A DNA stretch of 64,000 nt from Citrobacter sp. MGH106 (GTDB lineage Bacteria; Pseudomonadota; Gammaproteobacteria; Enterobacterales; Enterobacteriaceae): positions 2,591,403-2,655,402 of the forward strand of contig NZ_KQ089822.1 of assembly GCF_001037495.1 (NCBI RefSeq), read 5' to 3'. This document shows, in pieces, positions 45,327 through 59,312 of this stretch. Below the pieces are notes generated by a model, which was given only the letters and a program-made list of their open reading frames with translations, did no database searches and had not been told where the DNA came from. Made by a program: the position numbers and the translations under genes. Every line of letters begins with the position of its first letter. Position 1 is the first letter of the stretch.

Positions 45327-45893
45327 ATGCAATTCAATAATAGTCCACAGCGCTATGGCGTCGTATCTGCGACATTACACTGGGTGATTGCTATTGCCGT
45401 GTATGGCATGTTTGGTTTGGGTTTATGGATGGTAACACTCAGCTATTACGATGGCTGGTACCACCAGGCCCCGGAACTGCATAAAAGCATCGGTGTACTG
45501 CTCATGATGGGGTTGGTCATCCGCATTGCCTGGCGGATTTTCTCCCCTCCGCCCCCGGCGCTGAAAAGCTATTCCCGTTTAACTCGCCTCGCTGCGGCAC
45601 TGGGCCACCTCGCGTTATATATCCTGCTGTTTTCTATTGTGATCAGCGGTTATCTGATTTCTACCGCTGACGGTAAAGCTATCAGTGTTTTTGGCTGGTT
45701 TGAAATTCCCGCCACGCTCGCTAACGCGGGAGCGCAGGCCGATCTTGCCGGTAGTCTGCATCTTTGGCTGGCCTGGAGCGTAGTGGTTTTATCCCTTCTG
45801 CATGGCCTGATGGCCTTGAAACATCACTTTATCGATAACGACGATACCCTTAATCGCATGTTGGGAAGATCGTCATCTGACTCTGGAGCATAA
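45327..45893 (+). CDS. yceJ: Cytochrome b561-family protein YceJ
   Basis: Predicted diheme inner-membrane b-type cytochrome of 188 aa with four transmembrane helices. Candidate heme histidines are in 'TLHWVIA', 'APELHKSIG', 'LGHLALY' and 'GSLHLWLAW'. The start [19 protein letters not shown] is chosen by alignment to E. coli; its ribosome site is weak. It starts an operon with yceI (one base between), suggesting delivery of electrons to the periplasm. Confidence 0.9.
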   Translation: MQFNNSPQRYGVVSATLHWVIAIAVYGMFGLGLWMVTLSYYDGWYHQAPELHKSIGVLLMMGLVIRIAWRIFSPPPPALKSYSRLTRLAAALGHLALYILLFSIVISGYLISTADGKAISVFGWFEIPATLANAGAQADLAGSLHLWLAWSVVVLSLLHGLMALKHHFIDNDDTLNRMLGRSSSDSGA

Positions 45894-45894
45894 A

Positions 45895-46470
45895 ATGAAG
45901 AAAAGCCTGCTGGGGCTCGCCCTCACCTCTCTGTTATTCACCACCGGTTCTGCAATCGCGGCAGATTACAAAATCGACAAAGAGGGACAACATGCCTTTG
46001 TTAATTTCCGTATTCAGCATCTGGGATACAGCTGGCTGTACGGCACATTTAAAGACTTCGATGGCTCGTTTACCTTCGACGAGAAAAATCCTGCCGCCGA
46101 TAAAGTAAATGTCACCATTAACACCAACAGCGTTGACACCAATCACGCTGAACGTGATAAACACCTGCGAAGCGCAGATTTCCTCAATGTCGCTAAATTT
46201 CCACAGGCGACCTTCACCTCTACCAGCGTGAAGAAAGAGGGTAACGAGCTTGATATCACCGGGAATCTGACCCTTAACGGCGTGACCAAACCGGTAACGC
46301 TGGATGCAAAGCTGACAGGGCAAGGTGGCGATCCGTGGGGTGGTACGCGCGCAGGCTTTGAAGCACAAGGAAAAATTAAGCTGAAAGATTTCAACATCAC
46401 CACCGATCTCGGCCCTGCTTCGCAGGAAGTCGATTTAATCATTTCGGTGGAAGGCGTACAGCAGAAGTAA
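45895..46470 (+). CDS. yceI: Periplasmic YceI-family protein
   Basis: Secreted protein of 191 aa with signal peptide (cleavage after AIA, about residue 22) and a lipocalin-like beta-barrel that in homologues binds isoprenoid quinones such as polyprenyl ligands. Motifs '[20 protein letters not shown]' and '[18 protein letters not shown]' are family-specific. E. coli YceI is induced by high pH and osmolarity. It is coupled to yceJ. Confidence 0.94.
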   Translation: MKKSLLGLALTSLLFTTGSAIAADYKIDKEGQHAFVNFRIQHLGYSWLYGTFKDFDGSFTFDEKNPAADKVNVTINTNSVDTNHAERDKHLRSADFLNVAKFPQATFTSTSVKKEGNELDITGNLTLNGVTKPVTLDAKLTGQGGDPWGGTRAGFEAQGKIKLKDFNITTDLGPASQEVDLIISVEGVQQK

Positions 46471-46477
46471 TTGTTCG

Positions 46478-46527
46478 CGCGTCTTATCCGGCCTGCAAAG
46501 TGAGTTTTGCATGCCGGATAAGACTTT
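46478..46527. repeat. REP palindrome between yceI and trhO
   Basis: GTCTTATCCGGC and GCCGGATAAGAC form a perfect 12-base inverted repeat around a 20-base loop, the typical enterobacterial REP core. It is between convergent genes and may stabilise their 3' ends. Confidence 0.88.
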
Positions 46528-46547
46528 ATGTCCCATGCGGCACAATG

Positions 46548-47600
46548 TTATGACGCTGGATCCGGAATACCCAGTTTCGTATTCAGGCGACCACGAGATT
46601 TATTGAAGATTTTATTGCCATTTTCGCGACCAGCACGACGGCGGCGTTGTTCTTCTTCTGGCAATTCACTTTCTTCACAGCACAGTTCGCTGCAGCAGCC
46701 TTTATACTTGCCTGCACATGCCGGGCACTGAATAAACAGCAAATGGCAGCCATCATTTTTACAATTAGTATGGCTGTCGCATGCCACACCACATTGATGA
46801 CAATGCGCGATCACATCTTCAGAGATTCGCTCTCCCATACGTTCATCAAATACAAAATTTTTGCCGATAAAACGCACGGGTAGCCCCTGCTCACGCGCTT
46901 TACGCGCATATTCAATAATGCCACCCTCAATGTGCCATACTTTGCTGAATCCGTTGTGTTTCATCCAGGCACTGGCCTTCTCACAACGAATTCCACCTGT
47001 GCAGTACATCACTATTTTTTTATCTTTATGTTCCTGCATCATTTCGACGGCTTTCGGCAGTTGATCGCGGAAAGTGTCTGCAGGAATTTCCAGCGCATTA
47101 TCGAAGTGGCCAACCTCGTATTCATAGTGGTTGCGCATATCAATAAATACCGCGTCTGGATCGTCGAGCATGGCGTTCACTTCTGCAGCTTTCAGGTAAT
47201 CACCAACATTGCTGGCGTCAAAGCCAGGATCATCGATACCATCAGCCACAATTCGATCACGGACCTTCATGCGCAGTACCCAGAATGATTTTCCGTCATC
47301 ATCCAGTGCAATATTCAGACGAAGTCCGGCAAATGCAGGGTCAAAAGCGTAAAGTTGATCGCGGAATCTCTCAACATTACTTTGCGGCACGCTGATTTGT
47401 GCGTTAATCCCTTCATGCGCAAGATAAACCCGTCCGAAGACATTTAACGCGGTGAACATCTGGTACAGCGCATCACGCGTGTGCTGAGGCTCGACGATGT
47501 TGAAGTATTTATAGAACGAGATTGTCGTTCGCGGCTCAGACTCTGCCAGCATCCTGGCTTTGAGCGCGTCATTCGAAATGCGGTTGTGTAACACTGGCAT
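46548..47600 (-). CDS. trhO: tRNA uridine(34) hydroxylase TrhO
   Basis: Oxygen-dependent enzyme that hydroxylates U34 of certain tRNAs to 5-hydroxyuridine. The 350-aa protein equals E. coli YceA in length. An N-terminal ferredoxin-like domain precedes a rhodanese domain with the active-site loop '[11 protein letters not shown]', and a cysteine-rich C-terminal region ('[23 protein letters not shown]', then [17 protein letters not shown]) that likely binds metal. Confidence 0.94.
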   Translation of the reverse strand: MPVLHNRISNDALKARMLAESEPRTTISFYKYFNIVEPQHTRDALYQMFTALNVFGRVYLAHEGINAQISVPQSNVERFRDQLYAFDPAFAGLRLNIALDDDGKSFWVLRMKVRDRIVADGIDDPGFDASNVGDYLKAAEVNAMLDDPDAVFIDMRNHYEYEVGHFDNALEIPADTFRDQLPKAVEMMQEHKDKKIVMYCTGGIRCEKASAWMKHNGFSKVWHIEGGIIEYARKAREQGLPVRFIGKNFVFDERMGERISEDVIAHCHQCGVACDSHTNCKNDGCHLLFIQCPACAGKYKGCCSELCCEESELPEEEQRRRRAGRENGNKIFNKSRGRLNTKLGIPDPAS

Positions 47601-47820
47601 GGTGTACGTATCCTGCAGGAAGTAAAAATTGAAAATCGGCCGGCATCATAAAGCAAACATCGCCAATTTACATCCACACATTTTACGCTACATTTCATAC
47701 TTCACGATAAAAACACAACAACAAATGATGATTTAATGACCGTTCCTGCGTCACAAATTTTTGATACGCGCGAAAAAATGCGACAATACAGGGAATTGGT
47801 CGTTTAAAGACAGGATAGAC

Positions 47821-48741
47821 ATGACGAATTTACCCAAGTTCTCGACTGCATTATTGCATCCACGTTATTGGTTAACCTGGGCAGGTATTGGCATCCTTTG
47901 GTTGATCGTGCAGTTACCCTATCCGCTCCTCTATAAGTTAGGCTGTGCATTAGGTCACCTGGCATTACGTGTAATGAAGCGTCGGGCAAAGATTGTTTCC
48001 CGGAATCTCGAGCTGTGCTTCCCGCAGATGAGTGAACAGGAACGCCAGCAGATGGTGGTAAAAAACTTCGAATCTGTAGGTATGGGCGTGATAGAAACCG
48101 GAATGGCCTGGTTTTGGTCCGATCGCCGAATTTCACGCTGGACTGAAGTTATCGGAATGGAACATATCCGTGACGTTCAGGCGCAGAAGCGAGGGATCCT
48201 GCTTGTCGGGCTGCACTTTCTGACGCTTGAGCTGGGTGCTCGTCAGTTTGGCTTACAGGAACCCGGGATCGGCGTTTATCGCCCCAATGACAACCCGCTT
48301 CTCGACTGGCTACAAACCTGGGGGCGTATGCGCTCCAATAAATCAATGCTCGATCGCAAAGACCTGAAAGGGATGATCAAAGCGCTGAAAAAAGGTGAAG
48401 TGGTCTGGTATGCGCCAGATCATGACTACGGTCCGCGATCCAGCGTATTTGTTCCTCTGTTTGCCGTTGAACAAGCCGCAACGACCTCCGGGACCTGGAT
48501 GCTTTCACGTCTGTCCAATGCATGTCTGGTACCGTTTGTTCCCCGCCGTAAACCCGACGGCAAAGGGTACCAACTGATTATGCTGCCTCCGGAATGTTCC
48601 CCACCTCTGGACGACGCAGAGACCACTGCTGCCTGGATGAATACAATTGTTGAGAAGTGCATCATGATGGCACCGGAGCAATATATGTGGCTACACCGTC
48701 GCTTTAAAACACGTCCTGAAGGTGCCCCTTCCCTTTACTGA
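47821..48741 (+). CDS. lpxL: Lipid A lauroyltransferase LpxL
   Basis: Adds laurate from lauroyl-ACP to Kdo2-lipid IVA at the inner membrane. The 306-aa protein starts [17 protein letters not shown] with an N-terminal membrane helix (about 18-36). The catalytic HX4(D/E) motif is H132-E137 in '[14 protein letters not shown]'. The 20 upstream in-frame codons are leader. A GC-rich palindrome (48748-48768) after the gene has no T-run and is at best a weak terminator. Confidence 0.96.
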   Translation: MTNLPKFSTALLHPRYWLTWAGIGILWLIVQLPYPLLYKLGCALGHLALRVMKRRAKIVSRNLELCFPQMSEQERQQMVVKNFESVGMGVIETGMAWFWSDRRISRWTEVIGMEHIRDVQAQKRGILLVGLHFLTLELGARQFGLQEPGIGVYRPNDNPLLDWLQTWGRMRSNKSMLDRKDLKGMIKALKKGEVVWYAPDHDYGPRSSVFVPLFAVEQAATTSGTWMLSRLSNACLVPFVPRRKPDGKGYQLIMLPPECSPPLDDAETTAAWMNTIVEKCIMMAPEQYMWLHRRFKTRPEGAPSLY

Positions 48742-48896
48742 AACGCCTTGCAGCCCGCCGGGCTGCAACACCTCAGATAACCTCTTTAGGTTTAACTGCT
48801 ATCCGCATTGCAGCGCCTATAAACCAGGCACATAATTAGCCTGCTTACTTAATATTCATACAATAGCGCAAACAGCGCGCCACACTGCGGATCGCT

Positions 48897-50117
48897 ATGT
48901 CACCCTCTGATGTCCCCATAAACTGGAAACGCAATCTCACTGTTGCCTGGCTGGGTTGTTTCCTGACCGGCGCGGCATTTAGCCTGGTCATGCCCTTCTT
49001 ACCGCTCTATGTCGAAAATCTGGGCGTGACGGGTCATAGCGCCTTAAATATGTGGTCAGGCCTGGTCTTTAGCATCACTTTTCTCTTTTCTGCTATCGCC
49101 TCACCTTTCTGGGGGGGGCTTGCTGACAGAAAAGGCAGAAAAATAATGCTATTGCGTTCAGCGCTGGGCATGGCGATCGTGATGCTGTTAATGGGGCTGG
49201 CGCAAAATATCTGGCAGTTCCTTGTCCTGCGCGCCCTGCTCGGACTTCTGGGGGGATTCATTCCCAACGCCAATGCCCTGATCGCCACGCAGGTTCCGCG
49301 CAATAAAAGCGGCTGGGCGCTGGGTACACTTTCCACCGGGGGCGTCAGTGGCGCCCTGCTTGGCCCACTGGCTGGCGGGTTACTCGCCGACCATTTTGGG
49401 CTGCGTCCAGTTTTCTTCATTACCGCCAGCGTACTACTGCTTTGTTTTATTCTGACGTTATTTTTTATCCGTGAGAATTTCCGGCCGGTGAGTAAGAAAG
49501 AAATGCTGCATATGCGGGAGGTCGTCGCTTCATTAAAGAATCCTAAGCTGGTATTGAGCCTGTTTGTCACGACGTTGATCATTCAGGTAGCGACTGGCTC
49601 TATTGCACCTATTCTGACGTTGTATGTACGCGAACTTGCCGGTAACGTCAGCAACATCGCCTTTATCAGCGGGATGATTGCCTCAGTTCCTGGCGTGGCG
49701 GCCCTGCTTAGTGCACCCAGGCTCGGCAAGTTAGGCGACAGAATTGGCCCGGAGAAAATCCTGATTGTCGCATTGGTTATTTCAGTGCTGCTACTGATCC
49801 CAATGTCATTAGTACAGACGCCGTGGCAGCTTGGCGTTCTGCGCTTTTTACTCGGCGCTGCCGACGGTGCTCTGCTACCTGCCGTACAAACCCTGCTGGT
49901 CTATAACTCAACTAACCAGATAGCCGGGCGAATATTCAGCTATAACCAGTCATTTAGGGATATTGGCAACGTGACAGGACCATTGATGGGGGCCGCTATA
50001 TCGGCAAACTATGGTTTCCGTGCCGTTTTCTGTGTGACTGCGGGCATCGTATTATTCAACGCCATCTATTCGTGGAACAGTCTGCGCCGCCGCCGAGATG
50101 CTCAGGTCCCAGGATGA
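48897..50117 (+). CDS. mdtG: Multidrug efflux MFS transporter MdtG
   Basis: Drug:proton antiporter conferring fosfomycin and deoxycholate tolerance in E. coli. The 406-aa protein (E. coli 408) has motif A '[13 protein letters not shown]' and about 12 helices; the C-terminus is basic ('[11 protein letters not shown]'). In E. coli it is in the MarA/SoxS regulon. The upstream CAGGCACATAATTAG could be a degenerate marbox, but I cannot align it well. Confidence 0.95.
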   Translation: MSPSDVPINWKRNLTVAWLGCFLTGAAFSLVMPFLPLYVENLGVTGHSALNMWSGLVFSITFLFSAIASPFWGGLADRKGRKIMLLRSALGMAIVMLLMGLAQNIWQFLVLRALLGLLGGFIPNANALIATQVPRNKSGWALGTLSTGGVSGALLGPLAGGLLADHFGLRPVFFITASVLLLCFILTLFFIRENFRPVSKKEMLHMREVVASLKNPKLVLSLFVTTLIIQVATGSIAPILTLYVRELAGNVSNIAFISGMIASVPGVAALLSAPRLGKLGDRIGPEKILIVALVISVLLLIPMSLVQTPWQLGVLRFLLGAADGALLPAVQTLLVYNSTNQIAGRIFSYNQSFRDIGNVTGPLMGAAISANYGFRAVFCVTAGIVLFNAIYSWNSLRRRRDAQVPG

Positions 50118-50198
50118 TTTTTACGCATTAATACTTGCTATATCAGAGAATCAACTATTATTTCCCTGAATACCTCATTAAATCAAAGGGAGACTCTG

Positions 50199-50576
50199 AT
50201 GACTATGTATGCCACGCTGGAAGAAGCCATTGATGCAGCCCGTGAAGAGTTTCTGGCTGATAACCCCGATCTTGAACCTGACGAAGCCAGTGTTCAGCAA
50301 CTGAACGTACAAAAATACGTACTACAGGATGGCGACATCATGTGGCAGGCCGAATTTTTCGCTGACGAAGATGACGAAGGTGGCGAATGTCTGCCAATGC
50401 TGAGCGGCGAAGCGGCGCAAAGCGTTTTTGATGGCGATTATGATGAGATTGAAATTCGCCAGGAATGGCAGGAAGAAAACACCCTCCACGAATGGGATGA
50501 GGGGGAATTCCAGCTTGAACCGCCCCTTGATACAGAAGAAGGTCAGACAGCAGCAGATGAATGGGATGAGCGATAA
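50199..50576 (+). CDS. msyB: Acidic protein MsyB
   Basis: Very acidic 125-aa cytoplasmic protein; in E. coli extra copies suppress secY and secA export defects, perhaps by chaperone-like action. MTMYATLEEAIDAAREEFLAD is conserved, as is the Glu/Asp-rich C-terminus. AAAGGGAG precedes the ATG. Its stop codon abuts that of the convergent yceK with no base between. Confidence 0.94.
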   Translation: MTMYATLEEAIDAAREEFLADNPDLEPDEASVQQLNVQKYVLQDGDIMWQAEFFADEDDEGGECLPMLSGEAAQSVFDGDYDEIEIRQEWQEENTLHEWDEGEFQLEPPLDTEEGQTAADEWDER

Positions 50577-50816
50577 TTACTCATAAGGCCCATGGTGGAT
50601 ATCGAGTGGCAGCAGCAGCGTATCAAACACCAGCGAAAATGGCAGGTCGAGGATGGTGACGTAACGCCACGCCGAGTCCCGGACATCCCACTGGACACCA
50701 GGATAGTATTGATTGCCGTGCCCCTGCCCCGGGATCGTCCGGCTAATAATACTGCCACATCCGCTCAGGAGTAAGACCATTATTCCAACAACCAGTATTC
50801 GCACCTGATACCTCAT
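50577..50816 (-). CDS. yceK: Predicted outer-membrane lipoprotein YceK
   Basis: DUF1375 lipoprotein of 79 aa with lipobox LLSGC (Cys about residue 20) and Gly-Ser at the next positions, predicting outer-membrane location. The mature part is almost identical to E. coli YceK (75 aa), including 'ISRTIPGQGHGNQYYPG' and the C-terminal 'LPLDIHHGPYE'. The first four residues are additional relative to K-12; a shorter start is possible. Function is unknown. Confidence 0.9.
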   Translation of the reverse strand: MRYQVRILVVGIMVLLLSGCGSIISRTIPGQGHGNQYYPGVQWDVRDSAWRYVTILDLPFSLVFDTLLLPLDIHHGPYE

Positions 50817-50838
50817 GACCTTTTGTATTCAGTATAAA

Positions 50839-50865
50839 AAAATACCGGCCCAGGGCCGGTATTTT
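50839..50865 (-). terminator. opgGH terminator
   Basis: A 12-base stem AAAATACCGGCC / GGCCGGTATTTT with a CAG loop, ending in T-rich sequence on the minus strand. It lies between the opgH stop and the yceK start. Confidence 0.88.
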
Positions 50866-50878
50866 CACGTCAGAACGT

Positions 50879-55058
<4,180 letters not shown>

Positions 55059-55206
55059 TCATGGTTTAATCAGGTTCGTATGCCTGTTTTCACTTTGCGT
55101 GCTTATCCTGGAGACAGGTTGTAAGACTTCGTGTAGGGTTGGCCTCGAATGTAACCATTATTCGCCTTAGGGATAAGACGAAAAGTCTGAGAATACGTAA
55201 CTGTCT

Positions 55207-56367
55207 ATGAGCTCTGTATCTCCACCGCGTGAATACTTTCTTGACTCCATCCGCGCCTGGCTGATGTTGTTGGGTATCCCCTTTCATATCTCATTGATCT
55301 ACTCCACACATACCTGGCATGTGAACAGTGCAGAGCCATCGTGGTGGCTGACCCTTTTTAACGACTTCATCCATGCGTTTCGCATGCAGGTTTTCTTCGT
55401 TATTTCGGGTTATTTTTCATACATGCTTTTTTTGCGTTACCCATTAAAACGCTGGTGGAAAGTACGTGTTGAACGTGTGGGGATCCCTATGTTAACCGCG
55501 ATTCCGTTGCTTACGCTGCCGCAATTTATCATGCTGCAATTTGTGAAGGGAAAAGCAGACAGCTGGCATACTCTCAGCGGGTACGATAAATACAACGCGC
55601 TTGCGTGGGAGCTTATTTCACATCTGTGGTTTTTACTGGTCCTTGTCGTTTTAACGACCGTAAGCATGTGGGTATTCAGCCAAATGAAAAAACGGCTGAC
55701 AAGCGCAGATGACTCGAGCTCAACACCTGCTTCAATGACTAAGCTAACACTAGTTTTTTTGTTGCTTGGCGTGGGATATGCCGTTATCAGACGGACAATT
55801 TTTATCCTCTATCCTTCTATTCTCAGTGACGGCATGTTTAATTTCATCATCATGCAAACGCTGTTTTATGTGCCTTTCTTTATGCTTGGCGCCCTGGCGT
55901 TTATCAATCCCAGGTTAAAAGCGCTGTTTACTACGCCATCGCGTGGCTGCACGTTAGCCGCAGGATCCGCGTTCGTCGCCTATCTGCTTAATCAGCGTTA
56001 CGGAAACGGCGATGCCTGGATGTACGAAACCGAATATGTGATAACCATGGTCATGGGCCTGTGGATGGTTAACGTTGTCTTTTCACTCGGCTACCGCTTG
56101 TTGAATTTCCAGTCAGCCCGCGTCACCTATTTCGTAAACGCGTCGTTGTTTATCTACCTGATACACCATCCGTTAACGCTGTTTTTCGGCGCCTATATCA
56201 CGCCGCATATCTCATCGAATATTCTGGGCTTTTTGTGTGGGCTACTATTTGTGGTCGGAATTGCGCTGATACTGTACGAAATCCATTTACGTATTCCGGT
56301 TCTGAAATTTCTCTTCTCGGGTAAACCGCCTGTTAAGCAGGATAAAAGCAAAGCCGTTGCCGGTTAG
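55207..56367 (+). CDS. opgC: Glucan succinyltransferase OpgC
   Basis: Inner-membrane acyltransferase (family 3, ten predicted helices) that adds succinyl groups to periplasmic glucans. The 386-aa protein starts [20 protein letters not shown] with the family motif '[15 protein letters not shown]'. The cytoplasmic loop (about 162-182) is the most divergent part from E. coli. It is divergent from opgG by about 250 bases and convergent with clsC. Confidence 0.94.
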   Translation: MSSVSPPREYFLDSIRAWLMLLGIPFHISLIYSTHTWHVNSAEPSWWLTLFNDFIHAFRMQVFFVISGYFSYMLFLRYPLKRWWKVRVERVGIPMLTAIPLLTLPQFIMLQFVKGKADSWHTLSGYDKYNALAWELISHLWFLLVLVVLTTVSMWVFSQMKKRLTSADDSSSTPASMTKLTLVFLLLGVGYAVIRRTIFILYPSILSDGMFNFIIMQTLFYVPFFMLGALAFINPRLKALFTTPSRGCTLAAGSAFVAYLLNQRYGNGDAWMYETEYVITMVMGLWMVNVVFSLGYRLLNFQSARVTYFVNASLFIYLIHHPLTLFFGAYITPHISSNILGFLCGLLFVVGIALILYEIHLRIPVLKFLFSGKPPVKQDKSKAVAG

Positions 56368-56382
56368 CTGACATTGCATGGT

Positions 56383-57804
56383 TCAAAGTAACCACTCAAT
56401 AGGTAGCAGTGACGCAAGTCTCACCAGAACCCGCTTCCAGAATCCTGTGGCGGGTTCTTTTTTTAGCACCACTTCCGTGTCGTGCTGGCGATCGACCCAG
56501 TTAATCCGGCCCCAGCGATCAAGGCGCAATTGCCAGGCGACATCACGCTGGCTTTGCATAAAACGCTTATGAATCAGTGCGGCCAGCACTTCGCTCTCAA
56601 TGACAAACCCCATTTCGGTATTGAGTAACGTTGAACGTGGATCAAAATTTAGCGAGCCGATAAAGACTTTTCGACCATCAATACTGAAGGTTTTCGCATG
56701 CAGGCTTGAGCCTGAGTTACCAGTTAACCCGCGATCGTGTAACACAGTGGCCCGATCGCGGGTTGGTTTAAGTTCGTACAACTCCACACCATAGCGCAAC
56801 AGTTTCTTTCGCCAGCGCGCATAACCAGCATGGACGACAGCAACATCATTCGCCGCCAGTGAATTCGTTAAAATAGCAATCCTGACCCCTTTCCTGACCA
56901 GACGCAGAAGCTGCGCCACGCCAGCCCGGGTCGGCACAAAATAGGCGGAAATAATATCAATGCGCTCAGTAGGCGATCCCATGACATCAAATAAACGCTG
57001 GGGCAACAACGAATGACGCGGCGCCTTCCCTTCACCTTTAACCGGGTCATCACTGAGCAGGCGCGTTTTTGCCCAAATCAGCGGCAAGGCCCCCTGGTCC
57101 AGACTGGTCATAAACTGGCTGGTTTCCAGCTTATGCAGGTAGCGACGAGTAATATCATCATTGTACCAGGATTCAGGCAATTCAATACGCTGGGTCGGCT
57201 CAGGTTCAGACAGCTCCAGTACTTTCTGTAACGTTGAAACAGAACGGCACTGCCAGTAACGCTCAAAATCATCCGCGACCTCTTTAACTACGGGGCCGAT
57301 GGCCATCACGTCGAGATCGGAAAACAGCGGTTGTTCGCCTGCGCCAAAATAAGCATCACCAATATTGCGCCCCCCGACGAGAGTCACGACGCCGTCAGCG
57401 GTATAGCTTTTATTGTGCATGCGGCGATTAAGTCGGGCAAAGTCGGTTAAATAGCCCAGAGCGCGCAGTATCCGAAACGAAAAGGGATTAAACAGGCGAA
57501 CTTCAATATTAGGATGGTTATCAAGCAGGCGCAGCGTATCATCCAGACCCGGTGTGTTGTTGTCATCCAGCAGCAAACGAACGCGCACACCTCTTTTCGC
57601 CGCAGCTAACAGAACCGAAAACAGCAATAGCCCGGACATGTCGTTTTCCCAGATGTAATACTGTACATCCAGTGAGCGTTCCGCCATTTCAGTTAACCGA
57701 TAGCGAGCCGCGAAAGCATCCAGGCTATCATCCAGCGTAAGAATACCGCATCGTTCAGGATGGCTTGCACAAAGAGGGGTAATGGCACGCTCGAGTCGCG
57801 TCAT
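56383..57804 (-). CDS. clsC: Cardiolipin synthase C
   Basis: Phospholipase D-family enzyme that makes cardiolipin from phosphatidylethanolamine and phosphatidylglycerol. The 473-aa start MTRLERAITPLC gives the E. coli length; longer in-frame starts overlap ymdB. Two HKD motifs are visible: H130/K132 in 'HNKSYTADGVVTLVGG' and H369/K371 in 'HAKTFSIDGRKVFIGS'. The start is one base after the ymdB stop; in E. coli co-expression of YmdB boosts ClsC activity. Confidence 0.95.
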   Translation of the reverse strand: MTRLERAITPLCASHPERCGILTLDDSLDAFAARYRLTEMAERSLDVQYYIWENDMSGLLLFSVLLAAAKRGVRVRLLLDDNNTPGLDDTLRLLDNHPNIEVRLFNPFSFRILRALGYLTDFARLNRRMHNKSYTADGVVTLVGGRNIGDAYFGAGEQPLFSDLDVMAIGPVVKEVADDFERYWQCRSVSTLQKVLELSEPEPTQRIELPESWYNDDITRRYLHKLETSQFMTSLDQGALPLIWAKTRLLSDDPVKGEGKAPRHSLLPQRLFDVMGSPTERIDIISAYFVPTRAGVAQLLRLVRKGVRIAILTNSLAANDVAVVHAGYARWRKKLLRYGVELYELKPTRDRATVLHDRGLTGNSGSSLHAKTFSIDGRKVFIGSLNFDPRSTLLNTEMGFVIESEVLAALIHKRFMQSQRDVAWQLRLDRWGRINWVDRQHDTEVVLKKEPATGFWKRVLVRLASLLPIEWLL

Positions 57805-57805
57805 A

Positions 57806-58348
57806 TCAGGCCGTGTGATCATCGCCTTGTTGGGTGAGTAATCTGTTATAAAGCCGGGTGTTTTCATCGTCAAAGCAAACAAAGTAAATTTGCTCAGGTA
57901 ACGCCCGACGAGTGATAAATTTCAGTACCGTATTCACCGCTATCTCCGCCGCTGCTGCGCGCGGATAACCATACGCGCCCGTGCTGATTGCCGGAAAAGC
58001 AATGGACTGATACCCATTGGCCAATGCCAGTTGCAGGGTATTTAAATAGGCCTCTTCAAGGCGTTCGGCTTCGTGATGACCGCCCCCTTGCCAGACAGGT
58101 CCCACAGTATGGATCACCGCCTTTGCGGGCAGAGATCCGGCCAGGGTAATCACTGCATGTCCGGTTGGACATTCTCCCTGTTGCTGTATTACTTGTTTGC
58201 AGGCTTCCAACAATGCAGGCCCGGCTGCGCGATGAATTGCCCCATCCACGCCTCCACCACCCAGCAGAGAAGAGTTGGCGGCATTGACGATCACATCAAC
58301 AGCTATAGTCGTAATGTCGCCATGTAACACATGAACACGCGATTGCAT
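57806..58348 (-). CDS. ymdB: O-acetyl-ADP-ribose deacetylase YmdB
   Basis: Macrodomain protein that hydrolyses O-acetyl-ADP-ribose and, in E. coli, inhibits RNase III and affects biofilm. The 180-aa start [15 protein letters not shown] follows GGGGAA. The ligand loop '[23 protein letters not shown]' contains the catalytic Asn and Asp, and '[10 protein letters not shown]' is the second loop. It is coupled to clsC. In this window both RNase E and a predicted RNase III regulator occur. Confidence 0.94.
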   Translation of the reverse strand: MQSRVHVLHGDITTIAVDVIVNAANSSLLGGGGVDGAIHRAAGPALLEACKQVIQQQGECPTGHAVITLAGSLPAKAVIHTVGPVWQGGGHHEAERLEEAYLNTLQLALANGYQSIAFPAISTGAYGYPRAAAAEIAVNTVLKFITRRALPEQIYFVCFDDENTRLYNRLLTQQGDDHTA

Positions 58349-58448
58349 AAGATTCCCCTGACAAAACACTCTCTACTAAGTGTACAGCAGGGTTTTCCAT
58401 GAAATCTTACTTTTTAACGAAACGGCTGCATATCTACGCCAGAACGGT

Positions 58449-58769
58449 TCATTTATATTCAATGCTAAGAATAGCCAGGCTTTTCTGCGTATTGAGGTAA
58501 TGCATTTTCACCGAGGCTAGTTGCTTAAAACTCTGAGGAGCCATCGTCACCTGCTGTCCGCTAAAGCGACTATTGTACATTTCGCCGTCACGTATGCATG
58601 ACAATTCAATCTGCTGTTGATGGGTGTTTACCTCACAAGGCGGTTCAACTATTTCACCACGGAAGTGAATAACCCCGCCAGATGTGATTTGCTGGGCGAT
58701 TGCGGAGACCGTATAAAGAGAAAAAACACACAAGCTGGTACCTAAAATACTTTTTGCTAATGTATGCAT
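58449..58769 (-). CDS. ymdA: YmdA, secreted protein with pilin-like N-terminus
   Basis: A 106-aa secreted protein (signal peptide to 'VSAIAQQ', about residue 26) next to csgC as in E. coli. The mature start 'SGGVIHFRGEIVEPPCEV' and a second cysteine in 'IELSC' resemble the first strand and disulfide of type 1 pilin subunits, but the protein is about half a pilin in length. It ends 'LAILSIEYK'. Function is unknown. It is 150 bases from csgC, on the same strand. Confidence 0.82.
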   Translation of the reverse strand: MHTLAKSILGTSLCVFSLYTVSAIAQQITSGGVIHFRGEIVEPPCEVNTHQQQIELSCIRDGEMYNSRFSGQQVTMAPQSFKQLASVKMHYLNTQKSLAILSIEYK

Positions 58770-58919
58770 ATGGGTTCCTCAATGATTAACCATCCTTGAG
58801 GTATCGGTGTGGTCCTTCACCGCTGCGGTTAACGGACAAATAAAAACGTATTAACGTTTCTATATTCATAGAACAGCAGCGCATTACCAGCCACACCCAT
58901 TATGCAAATACATCAAAAA

Positions 58920-59252
58920 TCATGAGTGACTGGTTGAGTCAGGCCACTGTTGCGAGAGATGCAGAGATTGTCCGTCCGAAACGGTAACAACGATTTTAAC
59001 CGAATCCTCAGTTGATATATTTAAACTAAGTTTTGTTAAATCGATCGGTTGATTAGCGGGTATAGAAAGGGTTGTTTTCTGCTGAGTTTGACTTTGTCCA
59101 CTTTTCCCTTCCCGTAAAGCGAGAACTTGTACCTGACACACACACGGCTGCGATAGCGTTACCTGAGGAACGATGGTGTACATTTCGCCTTGCTGGGTTG
59201 TATTGAACGTAATTTGATTTGAGAGCGCGGCAATAAGTAATAGCGTATGCAT
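58920..59252 (-). CDS. csgC: Curli amyloid inhibitor CsgC
   Basis: Periplasmic beta-sandwich protein that keeps CsgA from forming amyloid inside the cell. The 110-aa protein has a short signal peptide and the redox-like CxC pair in 'QPCVCQVQ' (about residues 37-39). GGGAGAATATT precedes the ATG and lies directly after a terminator downstream of csgA, so csgC depends on readthrough. Confidence 0.94.
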   Translation of the reverse strand: MHTLLLIAALSNQITFNTTQQGEMYTIVPQVTLSQPCVCQVQVLALREGKSGQSQTQQKTTLSIPANQPIDLTKLSLNISTEDSVKIVVTVSDGQSLHLSQQWPDSTSHS

Positions 59253-59264
59253 AATATTCTCCCG

Positions 59265-59290
59265 AAAAAAAACAGGGCTTTCGCCCTGTT
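59265..59290 (-). terminator. Terminator between csgA and csgC
   Basis: Stem AACAGGGC / GCCCTGTT with GAAA loop; on the minus strand an eight-T tract follows. It ends most csgBA mRNA and limits csgC expression to readthrough. Confidence 0.9.
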
Positions 59291-59312
59291 TATTCTCAGT
59301 CAGAAGACTGAA

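Noticed and set aside
48748-48768. Perfect palindrome after lpxL as an intrinsic terminator
   Set aside because: The GCAGCCC/GGGCTGC stem has no T-run on either strand; kept only as a comment in the lpxL entry.
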